64,000 nt of DNA from Brassica napus (GCF_020379485.1 NC_063452.1:41097148-41161147), one strand, 5' to 3'. Positions 45,101 to 57,935 are shown, numbered from the stretch's first letter. The notes: generated by a model not told the origin, from the sequence alone. Program-made: numbers and translations.

Positions 45101-46244
45101 GGCCATATTAGACTACGAAACAGAAGTCTGAATAAGTAGTTACTGATTGGTTCTTTGTCTCTTTATCTCATATGGTTGACCAATAGTTACGTGATCTTAT
45201 TGATTTGTCGATATGTAAGCAATTAATTATAGACAATCCAAAAATTAACTAAAATTTGGATTAAACATCCTTAGCAGAATATTATAAAAAAAAATTATCA
45301 GTGTTTTCTGCTTTAAATGCCCTGAATCTTGGTATATACGGTGTTTCTGCATCTCTGTTGGGAAAACAGCCAATTAGTATTTCAACTCTAAACATATGCT
45401 GAAAGCCCTTTTACAAAAAAAAAAGAAAAAAAAAACTCTTAACATATGCGATGATTAGTATCTGAAATAAAAGGTGCATGTGTGAACACATATTTCAACT
45501 CATTTGTTTTTTTACAAGATTTCCATAGTCAAACTACTATTGTGGTCAATAATTTCAATACAACATGACATTATTTGAACTGTTAACATGACTTGAATTG
45601 CTAAGTCAGCTGTCATATTCCATGTTAAACATCACATTATTCAAACTAAAAACAATTTCTTTAGAAAGACAAAAATATAATCATCGCTATTGTAAGGTTT
45701 GACTAGCATTGTATTTATTAATAGTGTTTTTCCTGAAACACTATATTTATTAATATTTATCGGTCACATTTTAGTTGCTTCAATATGCAGCTAAAAACAC
45801 ATGAGAGATCAAATATGTTTAAAGACACACTCTTTAGCTCAAATATGTTTAAAGATGGACTCTGGGAAACTGACTCGAGTTCGAACCAGCTACATATAAC
45901 ACTTTAACATATGTGGCCATAAGGATACGAGGTATACTTTGGACTCATCTCAATAATCAGAGAAAGGATCCATAAGTGAATTATACTTCTCTTTGAAAAT
46001 TAGTCTGAAACATTATATAGATCTGAAATACTTCCAGATTAATCAAAAAAAAACAATTCATAATTAATCTTCACTTTTGAGACATAAATCTCAGCCAGCA
46101 CAATAGATTCATGAAAAAGGTGAAAGATGAAGTAAACTTAGGACACCATTGGTACAAATGAGTCAAAAGAAATTAACAACTATAAACAAATGGAAGGCAA
46201 GAGAAGAAACTGAATAATTTTGATGGGATTTTTATTTACAAATA
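42123..46244. other. Intergenic DNA, no gene seen
   Basis: AT-rich, with stops in all frames. It contains the 143-bp tandem duplication listed separately and a second short duplication, AGACTTAAAGAAGTTCGTTA, at about 44397 and 44434. No RNA gene was recognised. Confidence 0.55.
42481..42766 (+). repeat. Perfect 143-bp tandem duplication
   Basis: 42481-42623 and 42624-42766 are identical as far as I can read, including a run of seven A (CCAAAAAAATG). Both begin ACATGAAACTCACTTTAG. Complete identity implies a very recent duplication or a sequence assembly artefact. Confidence 0.9.
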
Positions 46245-46837
46245 AGACTATGTACATTGGTTAAATATTTTCGACTCACTATTCTTCACTTTTATCATTT
46301 CACATCATCATCTTTCACCTCCACATAATCATTCATAATACATCTAATTTTTATATATTTACAATATTTTTAAAAGAATCAAACACTTTATTCATCTATT
46401 GTTATTTTATATTTATAAATATTTAAATTTTATGATTATAAATTTTTAGACTTTATCTTACAAACAATTATCTAAATGTATAAACAAAGAATATTAGAAA
46501 ATAAAATAAAATTAATATATAAGTGTTTGCGTGCGTGTGTGTCCAAATCCAAAAACCAAGTCTCTATTTATAAAACACAAAATAATAAATTTTGATATAA
46601 ATTAAATATTACAAGATAATAGGCTTAAAATAATAAGGGTTAATGAAAAATATATACAATCACAAGAACCATTAATATGGTGACATATTGTAAATATAGA
46701 CTCATTTTTGAAGTTTCAACTAGTTGAAAAGATTCAACTACAAATAATCCACGTAACTTTCACAATTTTTTCAACATCCTTATTGTAAGCATTCAACATT
46801 TTAATAAATTATTCAACACATTTATTGTACATAGTCT
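46245..46837. mobile_element. MITE-like element with 12-bp perfect terminal repeats
   Basis: Termini AGACTATGTACA (46245-46256) and TGTACATAGTCT (46826-46837) are exact inverted repeats, flanked by AAATA on both sides (46240-46244, 46838-46842). The interior is A/T-rich without coding sequence. The superfamily is not assigned. Confidence 0.6.
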
Positions 46838-46842
46838 AAATA

Positions 46843-47482
46843 AATTAAAATTAAAATAACTAAATAAATTTTTTTGTATATAAATATGAACTCAAGAAAA
46901 TAGTTCTACTAAATAAGATGAAAGGTGGAAGACAAAAAAAAAAGTATTGGTAAACTATACCAATTATCTTACCCATTATTATCTCATTGATCAGTGTTGG
47001 AGATGGTTTGTATCCTTCAACAAGGCTCGTCAAGTAACTAAGCTCGGTCCATTTTTATTTAAGAGACGGTCTAAAGTTACGCTGACTCGGAAGAAATGAA
47101 ATAGTTGGTCAGTAATAATAGAACTTTAGATTTTAAAAGGTTTAAACATTATTTTGGTTTGATTTTTATCGGTATGGTAACTAGTTTTAAAACCAATTTC
47201 ATTTACTTAAATTTTTGAAATTGATAAAAATGTCTTTTTAGGTTCTCTATTAAAAACTTTAAGTATAGTCATTTCACTATATAACACTACATATGTAGAT
47301 ATAATTTAAATTTCATAACATTGTTTTTTATATATAGTGAATATAGAATTAAATGAGAAGCAATATGTGGCATCGTCACTCAGTTTCAGCGAAAATGAGT
47401 TTGTTGTCGTCAATTTAACATAACCATTAAAATTAAAAATTATATTAATGTTTCACATATAATATGTGGATCATCCGATTAA
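46843..47482. other. Intergenic DNA, no gene seen
   Basis: Unique-looking A/T-rich sequence between two MITEs. Confidence 0.5.
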
Positions 47483-47717
47483 GAGTATTCCAATGTAAAA
47501 TTTAACTTTTTTCCAAAATAGAGTAATTTCATTACGAAGTTGAAATTTATTCCAATTCCGCTTTATTTTAGGATGAAAAGTAGAGTAATGAATAAAAACT
47601 AAAAGCATTACTCTATTTTTGGAGTAAACCTATTGTTTATTTTATTTTCAAATGGGATTAGAATGTTTTTTACTCTAAACTGTATTTTAAAATCAAAATA
47701 TGAAGTTGGAGATGATC
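47483..47717. mobile_element. Tourist-like MITE
   Basis: 235 bp from GAGTATTCCAATG to TTGGAGATGATC, imperfect inverted termini related to the common GAGCATCTCCAA end, with TAA on both sides (47480-47482, 47718-47720), the target duplication of PIF/Harbinger-type MITEs. The interior has inverted GAGTAATG / CATTACTC stretches. Confidence 0.55.
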
Positions 47718-47720
47718 TAA

Positions 47721-49859
47721 TATCTTTAATTTATACATAGACAACCGTTATGTTATTAAAAGTCACAAATAAGTTTTTTTTTTTAATAACAGATGATTAA
47801 CTAAACCAGGCAAGTAGGCTACCAGATCGCGGATCAAACTGACTCAAAATATGTAGCATTGGATCTACTTCGGTTATAGACTCCTCCAATCCATACTAAA
47901 AATGCACTGAATCCATATGTCAATATTTGATTGCTTTGATAAAGTGAGAAAGAAACAGTAACTATCTCAAGGAAAACGGATTGCGAGCTTGTAATATACA
48001 GAGTCTTCTCATTGTATTGAATTGTCTTTTCTGCAACAAAAATCAATTGATTTTTATGGTCAGTCTATCAAAGAGATACTTTCTTTTTTGACAACAAACA
48101 GAGAATTAACTCAAAAGATGGTCTGAAAAAAATCCGGAAATCCTGCACTATTCACTTGATACTTTTTCCGATAACCACCGAGAGAACTGTAGATGTAGAG
48201 AACCCAAAAAATAGTGTTCAAAAAAAAAAAAGAGAAACCAAAAAAAAAAAGTTATAAAGAGAGAAGTACCCAAGTAGGTCAAATCATTTGAGTGGTTATC
48301 ATCTCTGCGTACACTTTAGTCTCAACAGTTTAGTGTCCGAATGGAGGAGCGGGACACGTGCAGTTCTCCTGCACATGCAGTTTTCCCGCATTGTATTTAC
48401 CATTCACTTTTTTATGTTTGTAAAAGCAGTTTAAGCAGTTCAATATTTTTTTGTCTTTTTATGGAAAAAGCAGGAGATCTCATGCAGATCTCACCCGTCA
48501 ACATTTGGTAGTGTTGATCTGCTTTTTTTTTTTTTGGTCAATAAATAACTTTGTTACAACACATAACTTTAAAAATATATTTATCTAATTTTATGAATAT
48601 AATATTTTTATTTTATTTTATTTACAACTTTAACAATACAAAATTATTATTCTCTACTTATTATTTTTTGTCATATAATTTTTAATTTTTTTAAATAAGA
48701 AAATAAAAGAAGTATAAGTATCTTATAAAACATTTACAAGTATTTCGGACGATACTATAACATCTAAGATATTTGTTTAGATATCTAGGTGTCATTTTTA
48801 TTGTTTTAATATATGATATATAGTTTTTAAATGATTTTGTCATTCATAAGTTATAATAAATTATTTGATCGGTTTGATCTGGTTCTCTCCTGCATAATCT
48901 GCTTGATCTGCATTTGTCATGCTTGATCTGCACTTGTCCTGCTTGATCTGTTCCGCTTGAACTGCTTTTAACATTCGAAACTTTAAAGTCGACTACTTCT
49001 TAGGTCAACAGTTTACACCATCTCTCTCTCCTCTTTTATTTCGGAAAAGATATACATGTATTGACGTAAGCTGTGATTGGTTAAGAAGTAGCGCAGTACA
49101 GAGTAAATGGATGGAAAAAAAAAAGATTTAATGATTTTTGTTTTGCGCTGAGTTCCACTCACATTTTCTAGAGATAAATAACAGTGTAAAAGACAAAGGA
49201 AGATGTCACTGACAAGCGTAAATCAGAGTAAATATTATTCATCTCTTTATATCTTGATTGGTGACATTTAAGTAAAAATGAGTGTAAAATTTTCCACTCT
49301 GGTAGTATTTGTTAGCGCTAGCCGCTAGTTATACTTTACAATCGCACCCGTAATGTATTGACGTTAACATACGTTAGAATCAATTTTAAATGTATTGACG
49401 TTAACGTAAGAAATGTTTGACATGTTTCTCAAGTTAACATGGTCCATACACTATTCAGTTACCTTGTAACTTGAACGATTTGATAAAATAAAGCAAACAT
49501 AAAACCCCAAAAATGGAAGTAAAGTAACGAGGCAGGAAATAAAAATATGTAAATATACGTGGAGATGGAGGAGGACACGATGGTCAGGGCTTTGTAGCTA
49601 ACGCCACACCGAAGTGGAAAAATTGCAGAAATTTATGAAACGCGCAAGGATGTTGTTTTAATGATCGGTTTCACCACATGCATCTCTCTACAGTTCCAAA
49701 TGAAAAAAAAATGTCATCTCCTCTTTCTTTCCTTTCTTTTTTGAAACAAACTTATTACTTTTATCACCACCCTTCTTTCTTAAAAAAAAAATAGATATTC
49801 ATTAATCAAAATAAAAAGTCACACAAGTTGTTTAAGTTTTAAAAAGCGAAAAAACTTTA
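47721..49859. other. Intergenic DNA with a possible decayed DNA transposon
   Basis: No gene was seen. Between about 48332 and 48982 the ends resemble each other in inverse orientation (TAGTGTCCGAATGG... GCGGGACACGTGCAG on the left; GCAGGACAAGTGCAG... TTCGAATG on the complement of the right), suggesting a non-autonomous transposon. No target duplication was confirmed. Confidence 0.35.
48901..48960 (+). repeat. Three-copy 20-bp tandem repeat
   Basis: Units at 48901, 48921 and 48941 all begin GCTTGATCTG; the first two differ at two positions and the third is diverged at its end. They lie just inside the right end of the candidate transposon. Confidence 0.7.
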
Positions 49860-50035
49860 CGCTACAAGAAAACACCCGCTTTACGACTACATATATCATC
49901 GTTAATTCGTCGTACATGGACGACGATATACGAATCGTCGTAAAACATCTGTCGTAAAAGACAAATCGTCGTAAATTCATCGAAAAATGTAGGTAACACG
50001 TTTTGTTGTAAAATAATCCTTAACCAACAAGGAAA
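49860..50035 (+). mobile_element. CACTA transposon left end
   Basis: CGCTACAAGAAAACAC at 49860 matches the CACTACAAGAAAACA terminus with one change. It is followed by subterminal repeats of the type ATCGTCGTAAA and CTGTCGTAAAAGAC (49905-49990). The subterminal DNA ends abruptly at about 50035, where gypsy sequence begins. The plus-strand CACTA genes at 61208-64000 have the right orientation to belong to the same element, which makes the gypsy cluster a nested insertion; this joining is inference. Confidence 0.7.
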
Positions 50036-52557
50036 TAACACAGCGGGAATATACGAGTATTCGTATATGTACCCACTCCTCCCCTTTTTGAGAGGGGAGG
50101 ATAGCTGAACTCGTCCTTCGACGAGCTGCCTACGTACCCCTTTTGGGGATCAAGCCATCTTGTAATTCTACTGTTTGTGCGAGTGTGTTTACTCGGCTAT
50201 CGCGTTTGCGTAGATCGCCTTAGTTGCAGGACCGACGTCTTCTACCAGGTTTTTTTCCTCCGGCTGGGTTGAAGTGCTGGGCTCCGAAACTGGTTGTTTC
50301 TTGCCCGTTGTTTAAGTCGACGATTCTGGACCGTCTTTTTCCGAAGCATTTTCAGTTAGTGCCTGAGTTAGCTTCGCCAGTTTGGGTTTCAGCATTGCGG
50401 TGGTAGTGATTTGCCTTAGCTTGTGTTCAGCCAGGAAGCAACGTCCAGATCGCGGCAATTCCGTTATTAGTCGGGAATTTGATGCTTAAGTGATAAGTCG
50501 AAGGGAATGCCTTCATGGCGTTAAGCCAAGGCGTGCCCGTGATGACGTTGTAAATGGTCGGGTGGTCGATGACCGCGAAGTCGACAATCTTCGTGACTTC
50601 TTTCACAGCAACGGGCAATTTAATCGACCCGGGAGTCATTGACATTGTGCCCTCGAAACTGGTTAGCGGCTTGGGCGATGGTACGACTTCTCCTAGCTCG
50701 ACGTTCATCCTCTTGACAGTATCGCGGAAGATGACATTGACTGCGCTTCCCGTGTCGATGAGAACCCTTGCGACCTCAAGATCTCTTATCACGAGATCGA
50801 TCACGATCGGATCGTAGTGGGGGTAAGTTTTGATGGCACAGATGGTATCGCTGCAGTATTGCGATCCTTCGATGATCATATTGACTCTGCGGCGACTATT
50901 TTCGTTGCCCTTCTCGTCATGCCTCCTCCCACGCTTTTCTCCCGATTGGTTCCCTTAGAGAGAGTTCTCCATTTGAGGGGCCTTATCGTTTATTGGAGGG
51001 TGGTCTGGATCGCGGACGAGATCTTTTATGCTACACACTTCGGCGAGTTCTCCAACGAGCAACTTCGCGGCCAATCTAGCGCCGAGAACTTTGCAGTTTA
51101 CGGTCGAGTGGCTGCAGACCTGGTGAAAGTCGCAGAAGGCGTTCTCATCGTAATTCGGATTTTGGCTCCATGTATTTCCTGTCGTCTGGCCTTGCTCTGA
51201 TCCGGAGTTGATGGCATATTTATGCGCTCCTTGGGTCTCTTCTTCCCCGTGATGGACGTTTTTGTCGTTCCGAGAGTTTTTCCTTTTAGACTTCTGATCT
51301 GACCCAGGATCCTTTGACGATGTCTTCGTCAGCTTCATCTTTTGCAACAAGACTTTCGTCTCTCTTCGATGATTATGTATTTCGTGGATTTATGGAGCAC
51401 GTTTTAGATCATACGCGGCTTATCCAAAGTTATCCACTTCCTGAACTTCGACTTGTACCAGAGCATTTTTCGGAGGGCGTACTGCTACTTTGTCGCTTAT
51501 TTTGATGACTCTAGCCATGATGGTCTCGAACAATTTTATGAAGTCGCGGAGAGATTCGTCCTCTCACTGGAACATGCTCCAGAGATCGACATCAGAGATT
51601 TCTCCATATATGAACATAGAGTACTGCTTGAGAAACACCGAGGCGAGTTGGCGAAAACTTCTGATTGATTTTCACCTCAGGCGAGAGAACCACTCGAGTG
51701 CTGCTCCACGAAGGTTTTCGACGAAGAGGCGACATTCACCAGCATCTCTTTCGCTTTCTCTAAACTTGGTTATCCCCATCAAGATCTGGAAAGCCTGTAT
51801 ATGTGCCCTTGGATCGGTTGTACCGTCGTAAGGTGTTACCTTGATCTTTCAAGGATCTGAAACCCTAGTTCTGGTGATGCGAGTACTGAAGGGCGTTTAT
51901 CAAGATTCCTCGAGCAGCAGATCGATCTCGGGTGCGGTGCTAGTAGCTTTATGGATCAGAGATTTCACTGCTCTAACTTCTGCAACTGTTTTCATGAGAT
52001 GATCACGAAGATCGCGAATCTCGGACTTCTCGCTAGCAGATTTTTGACCTTGTTGACGTTTGCCGCGAGTATTCCGAGTTTGCTCATCGGCCAGTTCTTC
52101 ATGGTCATCCCAAAAGATACCTTCCTTTTCTTCGGTCATTGGGTTATCGAACTGGGAATCGTTTTGAGCTTCACGGCTCCTTGTACGACGCAGATGCACG
52201 TCTGCATTTTCATCTGTAAGTACAGATTAACTGCTAGAATCCACATCGACGCGCCCAATTTCTCCTTCCTCCTTGTCTTCCACGATAGGGGGAAGATCTC
52301 CCGGACTTTTCCGTGTTGGAGCAGGAGTGATTTCGTCAGGGTTTTGCCTAGATGTTTTCCCCTACGCGTTGCCGGACCGGTCCGAATGAGTTGCAAAATC
52401 GAGTCTTCTTCCGCGGACTCGGGTTGTTCCGTTCCGCTGTTAGGTTATCGACCTGTTTAGAGGGAGAACTCATGACCTTGTCTCGTTCTGCTGACTTCTT
52501 TTCGAAAGTCGAGAACATCTTCTAGACCTCCTCGAACGCTGCGGCGTTAACGTTAAC
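50036..52557 (-). mobile_element. Gypsy gag-protease segment (second copy)
   Basis: Minus-strand internal region related to 56640-59390. It holds Gag N-terminal coding (52199-51900), a knuckle-like [14 protein letters not shown] (51350-50955) and a protease (50879-50427). The left part (50065-50200) matches 56675-56790, including GATAGCTGAACTCGTC and CGACGAGCTGCCTACGTAC. Next to the LTR at 52558 the leader, the priming site and the Gag start are missing: the LTR joins directly to what corresponds to about 59290 in the other copy. There is no reverse transcriptase. Confidence 0.7.
50427..50879 (-). CDS. Gypsy retropepsin fragment
   Basis: An open stretch of 150 codons. The active site reads [16 protein letters not shown] (Asp at about residue 42), followed by the flap region and the second conserved block [20 protein letters not shown], typical of gypsy aspartic proteases. 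It lies downstream of Gag-derived sequence, as expected, but the polymerase that should follow is missing. It is part of a broken Gag-Pol and is unlikely to be expressed alone. Confidence 0.7.
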   Translation of the reverse strand: MIIEGSQYCSDTICAIKTYPHYDPIVIDLVIRDLEVARVLIDTGSAVNVIFRDTVKRMNVELGEVVPSPKPLTSFEGTMSMTPGSIKLPVAVKEVTKIVDFAVIDHPTIYNVITGTPWLNAMKAFPSTYHLSIKFPTNNGIAAIWTLLPG

Positions 52558-53593
52558 TGTGGGAACCGAAATTCGCACTGTCGATTTCCATTTAAATTAG
52601 GAAACTAGGAATACCCTAATTTCCCAGAGGTCCCGAAGATCTGTTAATACCACACGCTAAACAATCAGAACACGAGATATCAACGACAAGGTGCAAAAAT
52701 CGTAAAAAGAGAGCAAAATAAATCTTATTCCGAATCCGTGTTTTAGCGTTAAAACAAAGTATAAGCCTAGACTCGAGAGCTGTCGGCGAGATTCCTAGTT
52801 CTAGCAACCCTAAGACGGCTAAACCTAATTGAGTCGCAGCTCGAAATAACAAAAACGGAAATATGCCTAAATCGCTCTAAGTGCTAAGTTTGCTCCAAAA
52901 AATGTCTCTCTCCATGCCTCTCACCTAGGACTCCTTATATACTGGCTCCTAGGTCGGTTTACGCTTTTCCTCTTCTGCCCTTAAGCCGTCATAGCATAAA
53001 AATAGAGATATTCTATTTTTTTCGATCTTCGTAATTATCTTCAAAATTTCGTATTTATCCGCGGAAACTTGACATTTACCTTTCCTTGCGAACTAAGCGT
53101 AAACCGTCATGCGGCTTACGGGCTGTTGGTTAAGAAATCGTAAGTTGGGCCTCGAGTCATGTTTTAGGTCCCTTTGGGCCGTCTTCTGACTCGAACCGTT
53201 TATTACGGCTTCTTTCGATAAAGAACGAATTTTCCGCGGTTTTTACCGTAAAGTTTGATTGATGACTTAGAATGGCGGGAAACATGAAATGGGTTCGCTA
53301 CGGTCTTCGGGAGATAGCATCGAAGGGTAGACGAGAATGCATGGACTAATGTCGTAGCGACCGAACAGCGTGCATGTGCGGTAGTTGCGTAATGACCGAG
53401 CTTGGTTCGTCCGTGTTCTGATCGTCATACTCGGACCTATACGTAGCTGGTCTGGGTATGTTTCCGATGGCTTATGTTTGATCTAAATAGAATTCGAAAG
53501 AAGCTTTATCTCGGGAACATACGTTGCGACGTTTTCTTGACCGAGCATGGGATTTGGACGTTAACTTCGTCGTAACCGTTTTCGACTCCAACA
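52558..53593 (-). repeat. Full-length gypsy LTR (1036 bp)
   Basis: The plus strand begins TGTGGGAACCGAAATTCGC and ends GACTCCAACA. Partial copies at 59455-59905 and 60072-about 60790 confirm the start. It serves as 3' LTR for the segment to its right, because a polypurine tract adjoins it at 53594, and as a remaining LTR for the segment to its left. CTCCTTATATACTGG near 52930 is a plausible TATA region on the plus strand. Confidence 0.85.
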
Positions 53594-53610
53594 GTTAGCC
53601 CCCCAGCTCG
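53594..53610 (-). promoter_or_regulatory. Polypurine tract next to the 3' LTR
   Basis: On the minus strand GAGCTGGGGGGCTAAC immediately precedes the LTR start TGTTGGAGTCG. This defines the direction of the element and places the plus-strand gene at 53849 between pol and the 3' LTR, in antisense. Confidence 0.65.
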
Positions 53611-53848
53611 TTAGAATCGTGGATTTCTAGTGATATTCTAATGCGCGGTATGACGAGTTTGGACGAGATTGGTGTATTTGGGCGAAGTTTGTGTCCGAAA
53701 ATCCGCATGTAAATAGTAATTTCTCATGCCTATAAGAAGGGAGGTAACTTCTTCACAACCTTTACACTTACTCATTCTCATAGAGAGGTCTCTTGAATTT
53801 TTTTTTTCTCTACCCTTTTCTTCTTGATTCTGAAAAGAAAAATACGAA

Positions 53849-55655
53849 ATGTCGAGTAAGAAAAGGAGTTCGAAGAAAGGGTCCTTGCCCGCGAACGTTC
53901 CTGAAGAGCTCCTTGTGCCAAAGATAGAATTCATTCCTCATTCGGTAGACCCGGCCGAGAACAAGGCATGGTGGGTCGCGTGTTATGGTTCGATCACACC
54001 TCCAAAAGAGAAATCGTTCCCGGTCATGAACCGTCGCCCGGTCGAGGAAGGTGCACCAAGTAGGAGTACTAGCGAATTCCTCGAGATCATGCGGTCGTTC
54101 TATCAGATTTCGGATGCGGTGGAGTTCCGGGTTCCTTGTCAAGGAGAGCGCGCTAGCAGTCCCCCGGAGGGTTACTTTACTTGTTACGAAGCATTCGTAG
54201 TGCGCTGTCGCTTGTGGTTCCCGATTCCCGAAATTATCATCCGTGTGTTGGATCGTTTCGAGGTGGCGTTAAACCAAATGAATCCCCTTGGCATCCAGCA
54301 CCTCATTGGAGTCCTGATCCTGAGCTACGAGCATGGTCTCTCCCTTACCGTCGATCACTTTGAAACGCTTCTTAGGTTACAGATCGTCAAGGATACAGAC
54401 AAGTATAGGCTGGTCCCTCGGAACTTCATGTCAATGGTTAAAGGGTGTACTTCCAACTTCAACTCGTGGAAGAAATTTTTCTTCTTCGTTCATATAGACG
54501 CTGCGTCTGTTGAAAAGAGTTGTATCCCATTGTTCCGGAGGTTGCCGAACGATCGTCCCTTCATCAATCCTCTTGCTCCGTTCCCTGAGGATATTATCGC
54601 GGTGAGGGATCTTCTCAGGAACGGTCCTTTTTTCTTGTCTTCTTTTACGCCGAGGAGAGTTTGAAAAACGTTAAGGCTTGTGCATCCTAGTCCTGCTTTG
54701 GGCGGGGAAACATGGAGTGACTCCGAGCCCGATGACCAAGGTCCCGACGCTGCTCCCACGGTTGCAACGGGGATGAATTCTTCGAAGGGGAAAGATATTG
54801 ACCTTGGTGACATAGAGTTTTCGGTGGACAATTCCATGCTTCCAGGATGGGATCCAGACCTTGCTTTCGGCGATGGAAGCGGTACGAGCGAGGTCCCTCT
54901 TCCGGACTTCGATGATTTCTTTGCTGGTCTTCCCTCGGGCTTCGATGCTCCTCCGGCTACGAACGAGTCGGGGAGGTTGAAAGTTCGTCGCGGAAGGATC
55001 TCGTATCATCAACGGGGTATAGGCTTTAAGAATTTTGACGATCGTTTCAAGTATATATTTTCTTTTTGCTTATAACGTGTTAATCGGTTTTGCAGGGCTT
55101 GAACTTGCATGGATCGGCCAATGAGGTGAGTCATAGAGAAGCCATGATCTATCGCTTTAGAGCGGAGAAAGCGGAAAAGGATCTTGCTCGCATGCGAGAT
55201 GAGATGTTGGCACGAGATGCGCAACTCGCTCGTGATCATGCGAGGGCTGTTCGTAAGGCGGAACGGAAGGGCAAGAGGGAGATTGTCTAGGTGATGAAGA
55301 CTCGCGCCTCTCAATTCCAGGTCGAGTACAGGAACCTCAAGGATGCTTTCACCTCGCTAGGCGATTTCCGTGAGTGTCGCGGTTCAGTCGGGAGCCTTAG
55401 GAAGACGCGGGCGGACGATTACGTTTTCGAGAAGGAGATGGAGTTAATGAAGGGTGGCATGAAGGATCATGCTCGCGCTGAGGCGCTCATTCCTCCGATC
55501 GCCTGGAGGATTCAAGGATTTTGGGATCCCATCCCGGTTTCTCCTAATACCGTAGAGACCACGACTGAGTTTCCCGGTGATTGCGGGTAGGTGGATCGTC
55601 CCGCGGATGCGTTTGGAGCTTCGTTGTCCGAGAACTTTTACTTTGAACCTTGAGA
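53849..55655 (+). pseudogene. Antisense ORF of gypsy element (Transposase_28-type, PF04195)
   Basis: The first part (53849-54664, 271 codons) is open: a Lys/Ser-rich start ([12 protein letters not shown]), then a domain with [40 protein letters not shown] and [19 protein letters not shown] match it to the Pfam family described as putative gypsy-type transposon protein. After a frame break it continues as an acidic linker (54680-55070), then a charged coiled-coil stretch (about 55096-55590, [20 protein letters not shown]) with an in-frame TAG at 55288-55290. It runs opposite to gag and protease and lies between the polymerase position and the 3' LTR, as do the antisense genes of Tat-lineage (Grande/Retand-like) elements. 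CTATAAGAAG near 53732 may be its own promoter. Function unknown in any such element. Confidence 0.7.
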
Positions 55656-56639
55656 GGTGAAGTGAAAATCTGGAGGGAGGAGGTTGTTTATTTATCCTGC
55701 GTTTGTTGCCGAGTATGGCTTTTATTTGTCTTTTTCTGCCGAGTGTGGGTTTGATTTCCCACCGCTTTATGCGTCTTTATATATGATGGGCGTTTTATTT
55801 TGAATTGTTTCGAGTAAATTTGAAGTAAATTTGAGTTGTCGTCTCATATTTAATTCCGTTGGGACGTTCAATCTGTCGGTTCGTTCGTGACCTTTCGTAA
55901 AAATTTCTTATTCTTAAAACTTTCGAGAACGTTGAGATGTGAACGGAGAGACGTGGTTTAGGATCTCGTATCGTTCAGATATCATGTCTTGAGATGTCTG
56001 AGACCAATGCGATGGGTTTAGGACAAGACCTAGGTTTACTCTCGGTTTTAAGGTTTGTGCGGTGACTAGCAGGCTATCGATTTTTCTGTTGCGATTTCTA
56101 CCTGATTCGTACCGATTTAAAGTCCGCGATATGTTCTCGGCTTATATTACTTGTATGGTATGACTCGAGCATGTTTCCAGAGACAATTTTTAAATCAACT
56201 GGAAGTGCTAGACCAAAATTTCGGATTTTTTTTGTAGCGCGCTTTCGTCCTTGTGTTGGACGTTCGAAGATCAAAAGAGTGATCAAGTTGCGTTTGTTTA
56301 AGACGGCTGACGCGTTCGTCGGGGCCAATCGACGAACGGGGTGTAAAGTTTTTGTGGTCATGGTCGGACAATTTGTTCGCATCGTCTCGAAATTTAACTT
56401 GGCGACGTCACGAAATATTTCGAAGACTACACGAAATATTTTCGGTGCGGAAGAAAGATTATTTTCCGATTTTGGGCAGGATGAGACCGCTGACAAGAGT
56501 CCTAACGTTTGTAGATTTTCTAGGCTTGTCCTGTGACTTTTACGTTTAACTGAAGCGTAAGCGTTTGAATTAAAAAGGAGCAATGCATTTTGTAAAGAGA
56601 TATTTTTTTTTTAAATCTCTAAAAACTCGATTACAATAA
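55656..56639. other. Gypsy internal spacer, no gene seen
   Basis: It lies between the antisense gene and the gag-protease segment, where integrase, reverse transcriptase and RNase H would be expected. None of their motifs is present. The sequence has frequent CG and TCG words like the neighbouring element DNA. Confidence 0.55.
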
Positions 56640-57035
56640 CGCGTCTTTTCCTATATGAAAGTATACGGGTATACGCACCCACTCCCCCTCCCCCCTTTTT
56701 AGAGAGGGGGATAGCTGAACTCGTCTTTCGACGAGCTGCCTACGTACCTCTTTCGAGGATCAAGCCATCTCGTAGTTCTGTTTTATGCCGCGAGCATTTT
56801 TACTCGGCGGTTGTCGCCGTGCTAACCGCCCTGATCGTGATGACCGTGGCCGGGTCAGCGTTCTCTTCTGGATGTTCGGTTGAGTTGCAGCGTCGGCTTC
56901 GGACTCGTGTTGAGTTTCGACGTCCGAAGCGTTTGCGTCAGCAGACGATGTTAAATCGTCTTTTCTTGAAGCGTTTTTGGCCGAAGATTGATCTATCTTC
57001 GTGCGCTTGCGATTTGCCGTTGCAGAAGTCGTCAT

Positions 57036-57410
57036 TTACCTTAACTTGTGCTCCGCGAGGAAGCATAGTCGCGACTGTTTCTGACATCCCCAGATAGCTG
57101 CGACTCCGTTAGGGGTCGGTAATTTGACACCTAGGTGGTATGTCGATGGAACGGCTTGCATGGCGTTGATCCATGGGGTTCCCATGATCACGTTGTTGAT
57201 GGCAGGATGATCGACCACCGCGAATTCGACGATTTTCGTGATCTCCTTGGCCATGACTGGCAGCTGGATTGACCCGATGGTCATCGATACTTCTCCTGAA
57301 AAACCCGTGAGCGGTTTCGGCGTTGGAGTTACTTCTCCGAGTTCGATGCTCACCCGATGGAGAGTGTCGCGGAAGATTACATTGACCGTGCTTCCCGTGT
57401 CAATGAATAC
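57036..57410 (-). pseudogene. Gypsy protease remnant
   Basis: The active-site reading [14 protein letters not shown] lies near 57410-57370, followed by [20 protein letters not shown] (about 57240-57190). It is closely related to 50427-50879. A stop just upstream of the active-site region separates it from the knuckle-like segment. Confidence 0.65.
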
Positions 57411-57707
57411 TCTTCCGACTTCTAGATCTCATATGACGAGATCTATGACGAGCGGATCGAAGTGAGGTTGGTCGATCCCGCCAACTTCCTCCTTCGTGAA
57501 GGTGATTGAGACATTTTGACCATCTCGGGTAGGAGACCAAGTAGGCCAGTTTGCGCTCGACTCCGCTTTCCGCTAGTAAGCCTTGATGGCCGAAACCGTG
57601 TCGTTGCAGAGTTGCGATCCTCCAATGATCATGTTGACTCTGCAACGATTGTTATCGTTCCCCTTGTCGTCCGGCCTTCTGCCGTGTTTATCCCCGGATT
57701 ATTTTCT

Positions 57708-57935
57708 TTAAGGAGATTTCTCCGCGGGTGGATTTTTGTCCCTCTTCGGGGGGCGAACGGTCTCGAGGATGAGATCTTTCACGCTGGTCACTTCCGAGAG
57801 CTCTCCAGCTAGTAGTTTCGCGGCCAGCCTTGCTCCCAAGACTTTGCAGTTAGTCGTGGAGTGTCCTCGGGACTGGTGGAACTCGCAGAAGGTGTTTTCG
57901 TCATATCCTTGATTGCGAGTCCACGTATTACCCAT
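57708..57935 (-). pseudogene. Gypsy Gag C-terminal segment with CxxH-HxxxxC box
   Basis: It encodes [20 protein letters not shown], a Cys-x2-His-x5-His-x4-Cys arrangement used in place of the retroviral CCHC knuckle in many plant gypsy Gags. A Lys/Pro-rich tail follows (57760-57708). The copy at 50955-51350 reads [14 protein letters not shown]. Confidence 0.6.

Noticed and set aside
53849..54664. Long plus-strand frame as a host gene
   Set aside because: It lies between a polypurine tract and gag-protease remnants of a gypsy element and has the gypsy-type transposon domain.
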